The notes under the pieces: generated by a model
What the model was told of the DNA's origin: nothing
The model's database searches: none
What the model saw: only the letters and a program-made list of their open reading frames with translations
Shown here: piece by piece, positions 1 to 11,460 of the stretch
Position numbering within the stretch: the stretch's first letter is position 1
Layout of the letters: each line of letters begins with the position of its first letter
Source: Nothophaeocryptopus gaeumannii
Taxonomy: Eukaryota; Ascomycota; Dothideomycetes; Mycosphaerellales; Mycosphaerellaceae
Length of the DNA: 64,000 bases
Direction: 5' to 3'
Assembly (NCBI GenBank): GCA_031771865.1
Contig: JASISA010000002.1
Location: 930,001 to 994,000, forward strand
Position numbers and translations under genes: made by a program

Positions 1-1
1 T

Positions 2-1876
2 GTGGGAGAGCTGAAACGAGTCAGGTTGCCACCAGGCCTACCTCCCGAGCAAGACCCCAAAGAAGTTGTTGACGAGGACGCCGTGGAAGAAGTCAAGCAC
101 CTCACTTTAGGCTCTCGCAAGAATCTCTGCATCAATTCTCGTGTCAATAAGCTGGCTAGTCAAACAGCTGTCAACGAGCGATGTATCGAGCTGCAGAAGT
201 CGAATACCCCGAAAGACAAGAAGTGCGGTTTCCTGCCTAGCAAAGACAGCGAAGACATGGTGCTGGACTTCCGTGATCATGCACTGGCCAAGATTCGAGA
301 CATCGAGGATCTAGCCAAGCTAGGCACAAAGCTGCAAATTTGCCCGTATTATGCCTCCAGACCTGGCATTGGGCCAGCCGAAATCATTACACTGCCCTAC
401 CCATTACTGTTGCAGAAGACAGCTCGTGAAGCGCTTGGCATCTCCTTGAAGGATCATGTCGTCGTGATCGACGAAGCCCACAACTTGATGAACGCTGTTG
501 AGGGGATATACTCTGCCAAGATATCAGGTTTGCAGCTGCAGCGAGCAAAAGACGGCTTGATCACCTACCTACAGAAATTCCGCAACCGTCTAAAGGGCAG
601 CAATCGCACCTATGTCACTCAAGTTGTACGTGTCGTAGACTCGCTGCTCCAATACACAGCCAGCGCGAAGAACGAGAACAAAGCAGGGGAAGCTATCAAT
701 CCAAGCGCACTCCTCGCCGGCAAAGCTGTTGACCAGATCAATCTGGCAAAGCTGGTTCGATACATCAACGAGAGCAAGCTAGCGCGCAAAGTCGAAAGCT
801 ATATCGCTCACATCTCTCAGTCCGATGACAACAACAAAAAGCCTGCGCCTGGCGACGAAGGTCAGCCTGCTACCGATGTTCCGACCCTCATGCATGTGCA
901 GAGCTTTTTGCTCTGCCTGATGAATCCATCCAAAGAAGGTCGCTTCCTTTGGTCAAAGGAGCATGATAAAGTCCAGCTGCAATACCTACTGCTCGATCCC
1001 TCAGAGCACTTTCGCGACGTCGTCGAGCAGTCGCGGGCAGTGATCCTTGCAGGAGGCACAATGTCGCCGATGGACGACTACCGGCAGCAGCTTTTCCCGT
1101 ACCTGGACTCCGTCACTACCTTTTCCTGCGGGCACCTCATCCCGACGGAGAGCTTGTTCGTGAGGGCCATTACTTCAGACCCCGAAGGTCGAGTCGACTT
1201 CAGCTTTACGTCAAGGAACGAGAAGACTGCGGTCCGACTCGCCAATGCGATAGAAGCTATCGCGGCCAAGGTAAATGGCGGAATGGTAGTATTCTTCCCT
1301 AGCTACGGCTACTTGGAGAGTGTTCTGGGCATCTGGAGGGCCAAAGGTCTCATGAAACGGCTGGAGATTTCCAAAGCCATGTTCTTCGACAGCCGCATCA
1401 CCTCAGCAGAAGACACATTCCGATCATATAGCGACGCCGTCCGTACAGACAAGCGCAGCGCACTCTTGCTATCCGTCATCGGCGGTAAACTCTCCGAAGG
1501 CATCAATTTCTCCGACGAACTCGGTCGCTGCGTCGTAGTCGTCGGCCTACCCTTCCCGAACCTCGAAACGCCTGACTGGAAAGCGAAGATGCAATACCTA
1601 GAAGATAAGGCTGCTGCTAGGGGCGAGCCGAAAGGCCGAGCTAGTAGAGAGCACGCGGAGAATGTCTGTATGAGGAGTGTGAACCAGGCGATTGGAAGGG
1701 CTATCAGGCATAAGAATGACTGGGCCAGCATTTTGCTGTTTGATGCGAGGTATGCGGATGCGAGGATTCAGGCGAAACTGCCAGGGTGGATCAAGAGTAG
1801 TGCGGATGAGAAGGCTTCTGGGATGGCACGAGATGTGGTTAAGGATCTCGAGGGCTTCTTTTGGCATCGGACTTGA
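2..1876 (+). CDS. CHL1: Chl1/DDX11-type ATP-dependent DNA helicase, 5' part missing
   Basis: The frame is open at the left edge and ends at TGA 1874-1876, leaving 624 residues of an XPD-like superfamily 2 helicase. The four cysteines expected for the 4Fe-4S domain are visible at residues 43, 61, 75 and 114. The DEAH box follows in VVIDEAH (D157-H160). Motif V is in GGKLSEGINFSD, and motif VI, QAIGRAIRHK, starts at residue 562. The Walker A region lies upstream of the window. Chl1/DDX11 unwinds 5'-tailed DNA in the nucleus and supports sister-chromatid cohesion and replication-fork repair. Fragment length, motif order and the short C-terminus after motif VI fit Chl1 better than Rad3. No intron or lesion is seen. 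It is an ordinary host gene outside the accessory block. Confidence 0.9.
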   Translation: MGELKRVRLPPGLPPEQDPKEVVDEDAVEEVKHLTLGSRKNLCINSRVNKLASQTAVNERCIELQKSNTPKDKKCGFLPSKDSEDMVLDFRDHALAKIRDIEDLAKLGTKLQICPYYASRPGIGPAEIITLPYPLLLQKTAREALGISLKDHVVVIDEAHNLMNAVEGIYSAKISGLQLQRAKDGLITYLQKFRNRLKGSNRTYVTQVVRVVDSLLQYTASAKNENKAGEAINPSALLAGKAVDQINLAKLVRYINESKLARKVESYIAHISQSDDNNKKPAPGDEGQPATDVPTLMHVQSFLLCLMNPSKEGRFLWSKEHDKVQLQYLLLDPSEHFRDVVEQSRAVILAGGTMSPMDDYRQQLFPYLDSVTTFSCGHLIPTESLFVRAITSDPEGRVDFSFTSRNEKTAVRLANAIEAIAAKVNGGMVVFFPSYGYLESVLGIWRAKGLMKRLEISKAMFFDSRITSAEDTFRSYSDAVRTDKRSALLLSVIGGKLSEGINFSDELGRCVVVVGLPFPNLETPDWKAKMQYLEDKAAARGEPKGRASREHAENVCMRSVNQAIGRAIRHKNDWASILLFDARYADARIQAKLPGWIKSSADEKASGMARDVVKDLEGFFWHRT

Positions 1877-2592
1877 GGCTCGGAGCAACACACTGCAGCC
1901 TTTTCATGCGACTAAAGACTTCAGCCGAGCCAACAGACTGCCCTGCCTTCCGCTACATGAAACCTACTGTAGCTGAAAGTTTCAAGGTCTCGCAAGACAA
2001 GTCGTAGCTTGCAAACGCCTGACACGCCACGTACCGCAAGACGCACGGCATGTGTCGCACGAGGACGAAATACCAAGATCCTCACGTTGCACAGCAGGGC
2101 GGTACTCTAGCATTTCATGTTCGGAAGGAAGATCTACATTGACTCCTACCAGTCACGTCTTCGGTGTCAACATCGCCGGCTCATCTCCTTTGCACGACTA
2201 TACTCTCACAACGTTTCAATGGACAATAGGGACAATAGCCCTAGCGAGATTAGTTTCAACTGCCATAACATGACGCCTCGGTAGTTCTGGAACTGGATGC
2301 AAAAACATCATTGGAAATTGCTTCGATACATGGCAGCATCGAGCACTTTGCACAGCAACGGGCTTGGGCAGATCTGCCCTACTTGAACGGATATCGGAAG
2401 TTTGTACTATCACATACTGGCAAATTTTCGACTAGGTCTTGCGGAACTACATGCAATTGCTTCGACTCCAGCCCGCCATGCGAATGCATCTATGAAGTAC
2501 GCAAAGGAAAGCCGCTCCTTGATCGCGCTCTGATCAGATTGCATGGCTCCTCACACGACTCTATTTTACCATGTTTGAAGCAGGAGCATCGC
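1877..2592. other. Intergenic stretch, nothing recognised
   Basis: About 700 bp lie between the convergent 3' ends of CHL1 and the Ser/Thr-rich gene. Only short unsupported open frames are present, and no repeat or RNA gene was recognised. Confidence 0.6.
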
Positions 2593-4242
2593 TCATAGGC
2601 GCCGTGACGAACTGGAATGCCCCAAATTGGTGCTCAAGGATGAGATCGACTTAGTCGATGTTGAAGAAGTGGTGGTCGAAGATGTCTCAGATGATGAATT
2701 TGCTGGCGAAGAGCTTGTTGAGAAAGAGGGGGCGGTGGTGCTCGCGACTGCAGTGTCCCATGGAGATCCTCGAAGAGACAACGTTTCATTAGTGAGTACG
2801 AGCACGCTTGCCAGTGAAGTCGTGCTTGTGGTATGACCGGGTATCTCTGACCATGTTGTGGAGTCGGCGGCCGGTGCCTTGAGCTCAACATTCAAGCAGC
2901 TAACAATGGTCACAATACTCACGGCAGGCAACGGTGTCGGCGTGGGGGCGAAAGAGCTGTTATACGTGCCACAACCATACGGCGCTGCTGTCGTGACTGG
3001 AGTGGGTGCGACCGTCGAGTAAGAGTACACGGTGTAACAAGAGGTGGTCGATGCCATTCCGTTTGTGTACCACTTCAGGAGTGGCGCACATTCTTGGATC
3101 TGCGAGAGAGCGGTGCACTGCGGATCGTCTGCTGCCAGTTGCTCGAGATCGCCCAGCAGAGACGTGGACACCGGCACGTTCAAGTACAAGGTGCCATCCG
3201 AGGTGGTCGTCGTTGGAAACGTCTCCAGAGGCAAGATCAAAGCTGCAGCTGTAGTCGTGCTCGGTAGGACAATGGCAGTTGGAGACGGATATTCGGTACA
3301 AGTGCCATTGTCTGAGGGCAGGCCGGTCTCAAGGGCAAAGTCGTCTCGCTCGAACCCAGTATAGTGCACATACGTTGAGGGATGAAAACTAACACGGTCT
3401 ACACGTGTGGCTTTCAAGCAGTATGAGGAAGGGAAACCCACAGCCACTTGTTGGAGCCATTCCAGGTCATACTTTCCGTCCCGTAGAAGGTAACGGCATC
3501 CGATGAATCGAAATTCCAGGGCTTGTGATCTTCGTGCTAACGCTGTACGAAGTCGTGACGCTACCATCGGGGCAGGTCGCTGTGAAAGGCGTGCTCACAA
3601 TTGTCCACGTCGCGAGGACTTTGTTGGGGTAGGAGTAGAGAGTAACTGCGATCGCTCCAAACAAGCAAGTTGGACATGTCGAAGGCGAAGTTGTTGCATA
3701 CGGCGTGAGCGTTGTCACTGTCTCAAGTGAGCATGGTGGTGCGGAAGAGATACGATAAGCAGACTAACGGGCTGCCATTTCGCTACTGGTGGCGCTCGAA
3801 TCACCCAGACTGATTCTTCCGATTGTGCAGTCAACTGAGTCGCTCCCAAGGTAACAAATGGTACAGGAACCATTCGATTGATACCTCCGACTACAACAAT
3901 GTTATTGTCGTTCCGATTTCGGTTGACAATCTGGGTCTCGCAAGATGCGATCGTGACTGATAACGACATTTCTGGGTCCTCTGACAGCCAGGGAAGATCA
4001 TTCCGCAACAGCATGCAGATGGTCGAACGAAGCTCCTGGCAATAACTTCGGACTACGCCAGCGCCTTTGACCGGTCGTCTTCTGAGCACACCGGCTTGTT
4101 TGCTCTTCGTACTGGACGGCTGAAAGTAGTGCAACGTTGCCGAGGTCGCCCGTGCCTTCATGCTACCACTGTACTCACCGAGCCTCGTACCGAGACAGAC
4201 CTTCAACTGTACGAGTTTGCCTTTTCCAACGGACGCCCACAT
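2593..4242 (-). pseudogene. Secreted Ser/Thr-rich surface-type protein, multi-exon, probably frameshifted
   Basis: Three successive minus-strand frames form one gene. The first (to about 3767) ends at a donor GTTAGT after residues KWQP. A 47-bp intron ending TTGAG joins it in phase to TVTTLTPYATTSPSTCPTC. Near 3510-3520 the frame slips to WNFDSSDAVTFYG without a believable intron, so a 1-nt frameshift is likely. A further intron (GTGGGT...GTTAG) rejoins the last frame at FHPSTYVHYTGFERDDF. That frame runs 250 residues into a C-terminal Ser/Thr tail typical of O-glycosylated wall or surface proteins. A GTGAGT donor near 2927 may mark one more intron. The N-terminus and signal peptide are not resolved, and 4242 is only the limit of the open frame. 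The family is not known to me. The gene is divergent from the aspartic-protease-like gene, about 50 bp away. Confidence 0.45.
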
Positions 4243-4290
4243 TCCAAATGAAAAGCCTGTGTTGGTGATTGCAACAACGATATGTGAAAG

Positions 4291-5799
4291 GTGGCATCTC
4301 AGGTCAAGAAGATCCAGCCCTCAGCCATAGCAATACCTCCCACTGGACGCTGGGATGGCGTTGACGGCAATTGGTCGACATTCGCATTATCTGTCGGTTC
4401 ACCTCCTCTATCATATCGACTGGTACCCTCAGTCAACAATTCGCAGATGTGGATTGCCGACCCTCAATATGCCTGTAGCGGGAACATGAGTGCCGGCGAC
4501 TATGACACGAGCTGCGCAGACTCGCGAGGCGCGCCTTCGAACTCCACTGGCCTGACATCTCAGAAAACATGGACGTCCTTGGCCGATCAAGCCGAAATGC
4601 TCTTGTTCACAAATGTCAGCGGATCTTTGGGACACGATAATGTCTCTTTGAGCACCTTTGGATCAATTAGAGACGTTTGGGGCTTCAAAGCAATTGGTCG
4701 CAGCATATGGTAGCCAGGATTCCTGGCTGGGCATGTTTGGACTATCGGTCTCGCCCGTCATGATTGACAACGACACACAAACGGAGATCACTTGCTAGAA
4801 GCATGGAAAGAGCAAGACTTGAGATACCTAGTCTATCGTATGGCTACACAGCTGGAAAACCGTATCGTGGGTTACATTCCCTTTGGAAAATTTTCGGTCT
4901 TACTGATTTCGATGCTCAGAGATCCGCGAGTCCCTGGCAGTCTTACCCTCGGTGGCTACGACCAGGCTCGAGCTGGACCAAACGTTGTCAGTCACACCGT
5001 AGAGCGAGGTACAGGCAGCCTCCAACTCGAATTACGGAGTCTACTCGCAGCTCCGACTCCAAGTAATGTCGAACAGTCTTTTCTTGGCTCGGAGGCGCCT
5101 ATTACGGTGAGGCTGGACTCTTCGACTGCTCGGCTCTGGCTTCCAGGAGCAGCCTGTGACTTTCCTACACGAAGGCCCAGTACTGAAAGTCAGTACGTGC
5201 TCGGTCGAGTTCTGCTGCAAGAAGCCTATCTAGCAGTCGATTGGGAGAAGAAAGCCTTAACGATTGGAAAGGTCCAAGAAAGTATTCGAGATATTGCCAC
5301 TGCAGTCCCGAGCCCATCAGCTTCATCAGAAAATTCGTCAGGTCCTTCGACTGCGGTCATCGCCGCGATCGCAGTGATCAGCGTCGTGGTAGTGATTGCT
5401 GTGATAGGGATAGGATACTGGTACTGGCGACGTCGATCTCAAACGTCCAAAGCCGAAGGAAACGATGCAGCGGCCGGCATTTCGAAAGACTTCGAAGCAG
5501 AGGAGGTGCGACTCAAAAGGCTCAGAGGCGATACCATCACCACCATTGAAACTTCTGAAGGGTACGGCACGCTGCCTTGATATGAAGTAAGTGAGGTGAC
5601 ACCGACGGGTGTTGCTGAGCTCCACGCGCCGCACGGGCATACTCTTCTGATGTCGAATGAGATCTTGGTACTGGAAGGAGACCCTGTTGCTCAAGAAATC
5701 AGCGCTGTACAAGAGACTAGCGATGTTGAAGCGCGGCGAGACAGCACAAAGTCGAAGAAGTTTGTTACTGTGTCGGTACAAGAGGCGACGAAGGCTTGA
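4291..5799 (+). pseudogene. Aspartic-protease-like secreted membrane-anchored protein, decayed
   Basis: Pieces of one pepsin-like (A1-type) protein lie in three frames. The N-terminal part has IPPTGRWDGVDGNWSTFALS and MWIADPQYAC. The frame then slips near 4650 to LVAAYGSQDSWLGMFGLS, again near 4795 to LLEAWKEQDL, then SLSYGYTAGKPYRG, and back to GSLTLGGYDQAR. These match the expected order of the fungal family, so at least three indels are needed. The distal part is clean: a C-terminal lobe, then one transmembrane segment at about 5341-5427 with a WYWRRR stop-transfer. TGA 5578-5580 interrupts the cytoplasmic tail in frame. The same frame continues as YEVSEVTPTGVAELHAP and ends at 5797-5799. 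The YEVSE tail is usual in these proteins, so the stop is probably a mutated CGA. No catalytic DTG is visible, so even the ancestor may have been an inactive homologue. Confidence 0.6.
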
Positions 5800-5925
5800 C
5801 TGTCCTGATCATTAGAGTGTAAATAAAAATGTCTGTCGTAAAGCATTATGTTTCGGGTCGCGTGCTGTGCTGTGGGAGCCTGCTCCTCTCTGGGGGAAAT
5901 TTCCGACTTCTTTAGCTTTTCGTGC

Positions 5926-7612
5926 TCATAGCATCACCATTCCGACGCCCGAGATGAGTGCGACCTGGAGAAGCAATCCGATGGTGACGTATCCAATATC
6001 GTAGCCGGCAACTTTGGTGATAGCGGCTGCACCATGGCTTGAAGACGCAGAGGCACCAGAACCTCCACTTGCGCCATTGCTCGCCTGGCTGAGCTGAGCA
6101 ACACAGCTACCCGTGGCAGACGTTGCAACCTGGGTGACAGCAGATCCGGAAAAGCTGCATGCTGAAGCAGACGAGCCTTGACCGCTGTAGTATTGGTTGA
6201 GAACGTACCCGAGCTGCTGCTTCGGCGAGCACATGCCATATTGGCCGTAAGTACCAGTGGTGCCATTTGCCGCAATGCCATTACAGAGAGTACCTCCCAT
6301 ACCGCAGACGTAGCTGAAGAGCTCTCCATATCCGCTGGACTGCACATTGTTCGAAGGGACACAGCCCAGAGAGTTGTACATGCAATCGCAAAGACCAGAG
6401 TTCGGTGTTGGTGGCTGTGGAGAGGCAACGGCGCTGAAAGCAGAATTGGTGGTTGGGCACGATTGTGGAGAGTTTGCGGGAGAGTACGAGGCTGAATTGA
6501 CGATAGTCGGAGAGACTGTCGCGATTTGAGACTTCAGATTGTTGAAATCGGCCAGGGTCGATACCGAATTTCCGCTCACGGATACCAGTCCTGCTGAAAG
6601 TCAGAATCACGTTCTCGAAACAGGAGAAGATGAAGTACGCACCATAGTTGTTGGCCTCCTGAAAGTACAGGTACACAATACCGCCAGACCAGACTCCATC
6701 CATTTGTGGACCGTAGAGGACCGGAGTGTCGGAGAAGGTCCTTGGCTGGACCTGGTTACATCCGTATTCAGCGAAGAACACCGGAATGTTGTAGGACATG
6801 AATTCCTGAGTCCGCGCTTGGTAGCCGGATGCCGCGAAGGAAGAATCGCCACACCAAGAGTAGACATTGTAACCCCAGAAGTCGATCGCATCGGTCGAAT
6901 TCCCGCAATCCAGGAAATTGGCCAGAGGCTCCCGGATATCCGCATTGTCAGTTGTAGCGTAGCCGACACCAATAGTACGGTAATTCTTGCTACGAATATA
7001 GGCCTTCATGTCTCTAGCGGCTGCCTTGACAAATGGTGCGGCTATGGTCTGATTGGGTTGATTAACAACCTCATTGCCTGCGAAAAAGCCAAGGGTATTC
7101 GTATAGTTTGCCAATGCATCAACAACGCTCGTGTATCGATTGTAAAGATCAGTGTCCCAAGTTGGACTGTTAGAGTTGATGGACTGCGTAGGAGAGGCCA
7201 AATCCGCAATAACATAGATACCAGCGTTCGCGAACATGTTCATACACTGAGAGTGATCTTGGGTGGGATCAACAGCATAGACGCGAATGGTGTTCGTTGA
7301 GAGTTGCAGAAGATATGGGATATCCCTCGCGCATCCCGACGGATCTGCCAGTGGATCGGTGTAGCCAGTGCTGCTGGCATCGCTGCGTCCTGGAACGAAG
7401 TCTTGCTGGTAGGCAACACCTTTGATGTAGCTATAGTGGTCAGCAGGTGTTGTTTCATTGTATTGGTAGACGTACAATTGAGTGCCATTCGTTTTGTAGA
7501 AGAACTTGGAGCCCTTGATGACGATTGGGTCCACGTTCTGCGCCGCCACCCTCTGGACAAGACCTGGCAGTAGCAAGCCAACAGCGGCCAGGATCCCTGT
7601 CGTTATCTTCAT
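5926..7612 (-). CDS. GH72 1,3-beta-glucanosyltransferase with X8/CBM43 domain and GPI anchor
   Basis: Exons 7612-6643 and 6590-5926 are joined over a 52-bp intron (GTGCGT...TTTCAGCAG), giving 544 residues. ATG 7610-7612 starts a clear signal peptide (MKITTGILAAVGLLLPG, cut after VAAQ). An upstream in-frame extension is rejected because it would bury this signal. The GH72 catalytic pair is E181 (FFAGNEVVNQ) and E282 (VFFAEYGCN), with the 101-residue spacing of Gas1/Gel1. The intron splits the codon in ANNYG/LVSVSGN. The second exon carries a Cys-rich X8/CBM43 module (GLCDCMYNSLGCV), a Ser/Ala-rich linker and a hydrophobic tail (IGLLLQVALISG) for GPI attachment. Family members elongate and remodel wall beta-1,3-glucan at the outer plasma membrane. 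No lesion is seen, unlike the two genes to its left. Confidence 0.93.
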
Positions 7613-9214
7613 GCTGGCCAAGACGTACTGGTATATATGGATGCCAAGAAATGAGCTGGGTGGTGTTCGCACTGAGATGCCAGCAAGTATGGATGTATCT
7701 CTTATCGAGTGCCACTTGAAGAATGGCGCGGCTCTTCGGCACATGTGACTTACCCTTCATCCGCGGTGCTGACGGTTAGCCTGCATGCTCGAAGCTGGAA
7801 ACAGCCAAGCTCGATGCAGGTTCGGTCTTCGACTCTGAGCAGAGCAAACCTTCGGGCTCCTTCTCAAGGTTTTGTCAAACAAAGCCAGCATGGCAGGATT
7901 CCAATGCTACAGAGGCCACGCAATCACTGTTGCACGGCGATACGAGCGTGGCGGCGGCGCTGTCCTGCTGCCCGCGGGGTGATGCTCTCTTTTGCTGACT
8001 CCGGCGTACATCTCTTCGCCGATCTCATAGAAAGAGCTGTTTGTATGCTCCTCGGTCGAGCGAAGACGGCTCTAAAAGAGAAGTTGGTGGTAGACATGCT
8101 GGTGGTATGATGATGGAGGAGAGAGGACGCGATGATGTTGGAGACGCGACAGCACAACCCCTGCTGCCACGCGACGGCACAGACCACATGGGATCATCAA
8201 CTTTCACACGGTCGCAAGCTTCCTCCTGCTTGACACGCCCAAGGAATACACTCCGCCATAATCCAGCTTCTGATCATCTGGGCCGTACTTCGAGCGATCA
8301 GAGTCGATGAGAACGGTGCGACCAACTGCGACCTCACCCTCACGCCCACCAAGCGCCGTTGCCGCAACAGCCTCCAAACCTATAGGACTGTGCAAGCAGT
8401 GAAGGCGGCACCATACTGCTGCAGGCCGCATCGACACCGTTATGGCCGATGCACGCCTGGAGTCTATCACTATTGCAAGATGCAAGTTGCAAAGGTCTGC
8501 GTCGGGGCCAGACCTTTTCTCAGGTGAAGCGCGCGCGCCAACGTAGTCGAGATTCGAGCAAAGAACAGCGAAAAGAGGCGTGAACACAGCCCAGAAACTC
8601 GGGAAAACTCGAACTGAAGTCGTCCAAGGCATATGGAAAGCATATAAGCCGGCCCTCGTGTCCGCACTGTCCTCTGCCGAAGAAAGAACGAGAAAACAAC
8701 GTTGCCTGGAATCTTGAAAAATAGCCCAGCGCATCGCGACATGTCGAACGCCCTTCGCTGCGTTTCCAGCTAGGCCATCTTCCTGAACTGGATGTCCGAT
8801 TCCATTGGCGAGGCTGATGACTAACACTGACTCTGCAGCTGTTGTGCAATGGACAAAGCTAGCCGGAAGAAGCTCGCTACGCTAAGCTGCAGGATCAGTA
8901 AACTGCAGGTCGTTTGCCCTCTCTGCCCTGACGATCATCTCAGGTGCGGAATGCCCTACACTTATATGCTTTGGGAGTTCGCTGAGCGTGGGCTGCAATT
9001 GGGTTCGCTGCAATTGGAGAGAAGTGTTACCTTGATCAGGAAACAAGTCGGCGAGATGAGCACGTAGGCCGAGACTGATGTGAATGTATTCGTGATGACG
9101 CCTTCGGTCGAAGATGATATATAGGTCGGTTTGTCGTTCAGCTGATGCCAGATCTACTCGATAGAGAGCAGGACGTTCGACGACATCAGACAAGTAACAG
9201 TGATCAATTCCGCA
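7613..9214. other. Intergenic stretch with only weak open frames
   Basis: About 1.6 kb separate the divergent glucanosyltransferase and hydrolase genes and must contain both promoters. The longest frame is minus-strand 8827-8204 (207 residues). It matches nothing I know and has no clear domain, so I do not call it. A direct repeat of GCTGCAATTGG occurs twice near 8992-9017. No RNA gene was recognised. Confidence 0.5.
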
Positions 9215-10129
9215 ATGGCGTTAGTAAATCCATACATTCCGACCTACCATGACCTATCAGTATCCTTCACAGGACCAACATCCTCCGGCAACGCAACAGT
9301 CCACTACGTCGAAGCCGGAGCTCCCACTCTCCCAACGGTCCTCCTCTTCCACGGCTTTCCCAGCTCCTCATACCAATATCGCGAACTCATCCCTCTCCTC
9401 TCAGACTCTTACCATATTCTCGCCCCAGACTTCCCAGGCTTCGGTCTAACAGAAGTCCTTTCCAACTTCTCCTACACCTTCGACAACCTCGCGGCCGTCA
9501 CATCCGCATGGTTAACAGCCCTCAACATCACCTCGTACGCAATTTACATATTCGACTATGGAGCGCCAGTTGGACTCCGCATCGCTCTTGAGAACCAGGA
9601 CAAAGTCAAAGCCATCATCTCGCAAAACGGAAACGCCTACATCGAAGGCTTCGGTCAAGAATTCTGGGCTCCTGTATTCAATCTTTGGAATTCATCAAAT
9701 GGTCAGGCCGAGCGAGACTACCTCGCAAACAACTTCCTCACCCTCGAAGGCACGAAGATGCAATATACTACCGGCGTCCTCAGCTCCGACCTATCCCTTG
9801 TCGATCCAGAATCATGGCACTTCGACTACCTCCAGAACATCGCTGGCTCCGTAAAGACCTCCATTCAGACTGATCTATTCTACGATTATCGAACGAATGT
9901 GGATAGGTACCCAGCTTTCCAGAAATACTTCAGAGAGTCGGGTGTTCCTATCTTAGCGATTTGGGGCAAAGGCGATCCGGCGTTCATTCCACCCGGAGCG
10001 GATGCGTTCAAGAGGGATTCGGAGAATGCGACTGTGAGGTTTGTGGATGCTGGACATTTTGCATTGGAGAGCAAGAGCTGGGAGATTGCCAGGTTGGTGA
10101 AGGGGTGGTTGACTGGGATCGGATACTAA
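9215..10129 (+). CDS. Alpha/beta-hydrolase, epoxide hydrolase / haloalkane dehalogenase-like
   Basis: One exon of 304 residues. ATG 9215 (MALVNPYIPTYHDLSV) is chosen over an in-frame GTG at 9200. The fold's landmarks are in order: oxyanion HGFPSS at 46-51, DFPGFG at 72-77, nucleophile elbow IFDYGAPVG with Asp114, acid region GKGDPAFIPPG with Asp254, and DAGHFALES with His281. An aspartate nucleophile points to an epoxide hydrolase or dehalogenase-type enzyme rather than a serine esterase. Here Tyr follows the nucleophile, where haloalkane dehalogenases carry Trp. There is no signal peptide, so it is probably cytosolic. The substrate cannot be inferred. The gene looks intact and host-derived. 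Confidence 0.85.
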   Translation: MALVNPYIPTYHDLSVSFTGPTSSGNATVHYVEAGAPTLPTVLLFHGFPSSSYQYRELIPLLSDSYHILAPDFPGFGLTEVLSNFSYTFDNLAAVTSAWLTALNITSYAIYIFDYGAPVGLRIALENQDKVKAIISQNGNAYIEGFGQEFWAPVFNLWNSSNGQAERDYLANNFLTLEGTKMQYTTGVLSSDLSLVDPESWHFDYLQNIAGSVKTSIQTDLFYDYRTNVDRYPAFQKYFRESGVPILAIWGKGDPAFIPPGADAFKRDSENATVRFVDAGHFALESKSWEIARLVKGWLTGIGY

Positions 10130-10554
10130 AAAGAGCGAGAAGAAGGGATAGGAGGCGGGAGGAATGAGATTTTGATCTGATGAGGTCCAGAAGTCCAGGA
10201 TCAGGTCATATCGTTCCACCGTGTCAGGCTTGTCGGCTTCGTTCTCTGAATTTGGTCATCTTATGCGTCTGGGGAGAAAGGACATTGACTAGCGTTGGAA
10301 TTGGAGTGACGCCTGCCAAGAAGCAATATGTTTTCTTAAGCACGGTCGCAATCAGATTGATCTATGCAAAGTGAAAGCATTAGTGAAAGCCCAGATCTCG
10401 AATGCAAGTCGCGTGTCCTTCGCGTCTTCGCTGCGCGCCAAGCTCCAATCGGATGTGCCATGACGTCACCCATTGATATTCCTGAGGCTTTACTCTCACT
10501 TGCATCGAAACTACCATCAATTGAGATGAATTTAGTGTTCGCAAACCAAAATCA
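10130..10554. other. Intergenic stretch, nothing recognised
   Basis: About 420 bp between the hydrolase and the acylphosphatase. It holds the presumed 3' end of one and promoter of the other, with no distinct motif recognised. Confidence 0.5.
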
Positions 10555-10599
10555 ATGAGCTTAAGCCGCCTCTTCTCATCCTCCACAAGTACTGCCATC

Positions 10600-10929
10600 A
10601 TGTCCAGACGAATCTCCTTCACAGTCTCCGGAACAGTCCAAGGCGTCAACTTCCGCTCCTTCACTGAAGATAAAGCCCAATCCCTCTCTCTCACTGGATA
10701 TGTCAAAAATGCTTCAGATGGAACAGTACGTCAATCCCTCGGAACATCCCCATGACTTCTTCGTGTGGGCTGATTATGGAGGCAGGTGGTGGGCGAAGCG
10801 CAGGGTTCAGAAGGGAATCTGGATAAACTCGTACAGCATTTGAATATGGGACCGCGAGCGGCGAAGGTGGAGGGGGTGGAGAAGAAGGATATTGAGGTCA
10901 GGGAGGCAGAGAAGGGGTTTAGTCAGTGA
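10600..10929 (+). CDS. Acylphosphatase
   Basis: Exons 10600-10725 and 10786-10929 are joined over a 60-bp intron (GTACGT...GGCAG), giving 89 residues, the usual size of the family. The signature is clear: VSGTVQGVNFRSF holds the conserved Arg of the phosphate loop, with Asn where most members have Gly, and GYVKNASDGTV holds the catalytic Asn. The second exon completes the fold (VVGEAQGSEGNLDKLVQHL). The enzyme hydrolyses the carboxyl-phosphate bond of acylphosphates in the cytosol. An in-frame ATG at 10555 would add 15 residues rich in Ser, Arg and Leu (MSLSRLFSSSTST). A mitochondrial presequence from that start is possible. Confidence 0.85.
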
Positions 10930-11460
10930 GTCGTAAGGAGTTTTCGGACGTGTTGTCTCGATGCAGAAATGTTGATTTAGAGGCAGGATCAGGAGATGAG
11001 AACTCAGCTTCCAGGAGCCGATGTACTGTACAATGACGAACCGATGTGCAATAAAGAGATGCCGAAAAGACCGGGCCGAATTTGAGAAATGCCGGTTCGG
11101 CTGTGAATGGCTTAGATGCTTGTATGATGTATGGATACGGATGGCGATGCGGAGTGTGGCTTGAGAAGCTGTTGTGCTTCCATTATTGATGCTGACTTTG
11201 CATCTATACCCTGGAACGCCACCTGTGTGTCTAGCTCCGAATCTATGCGCCAAAGCCGTGGTGCTCAAGCGAGCTATACAGCAACTCTATAGCTGTATCA
11301 ATCTATCCATCCAAGCACCCCTGTCTCGTGCTTCGTCCGAAGAAGAGTAGAGAGGTATCGTCGCGTAGAAGGTATGAAGAAAAGCGCTAGAACGGCACAT
11401 CAAAAGCAATCAAAACAGTCAGTCAAACAAACATAAGAATACTTGTCAAGGGCCTCATAA
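10930..11460. other. Intergenic stretch, nothing recognised
   Basis: About 530 bp between the convergent acylphosphatase and AOX1 genes. Open frames are present but match no known protein. No repeat was recognised. Confidence 0.5.

Noticed and set aside
3715..4242. Complete 175-residue protein on the minus strand
   Set aside because: It ends in an intron (GTTAGT donor after KWQP) and its N-terminus lacks a signal peptide, so it is one exon of the larger secreted gene.
6539..7300. 253-residue open frame on the plus strand
   Set aside because: It is the antisense shadow of the GH72 gene.
8204..8827. 207-residue open frame on the minus strand
   Set aside because: No motif, start context or homology recognised. 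It lies in a promoter-like intergenic region.
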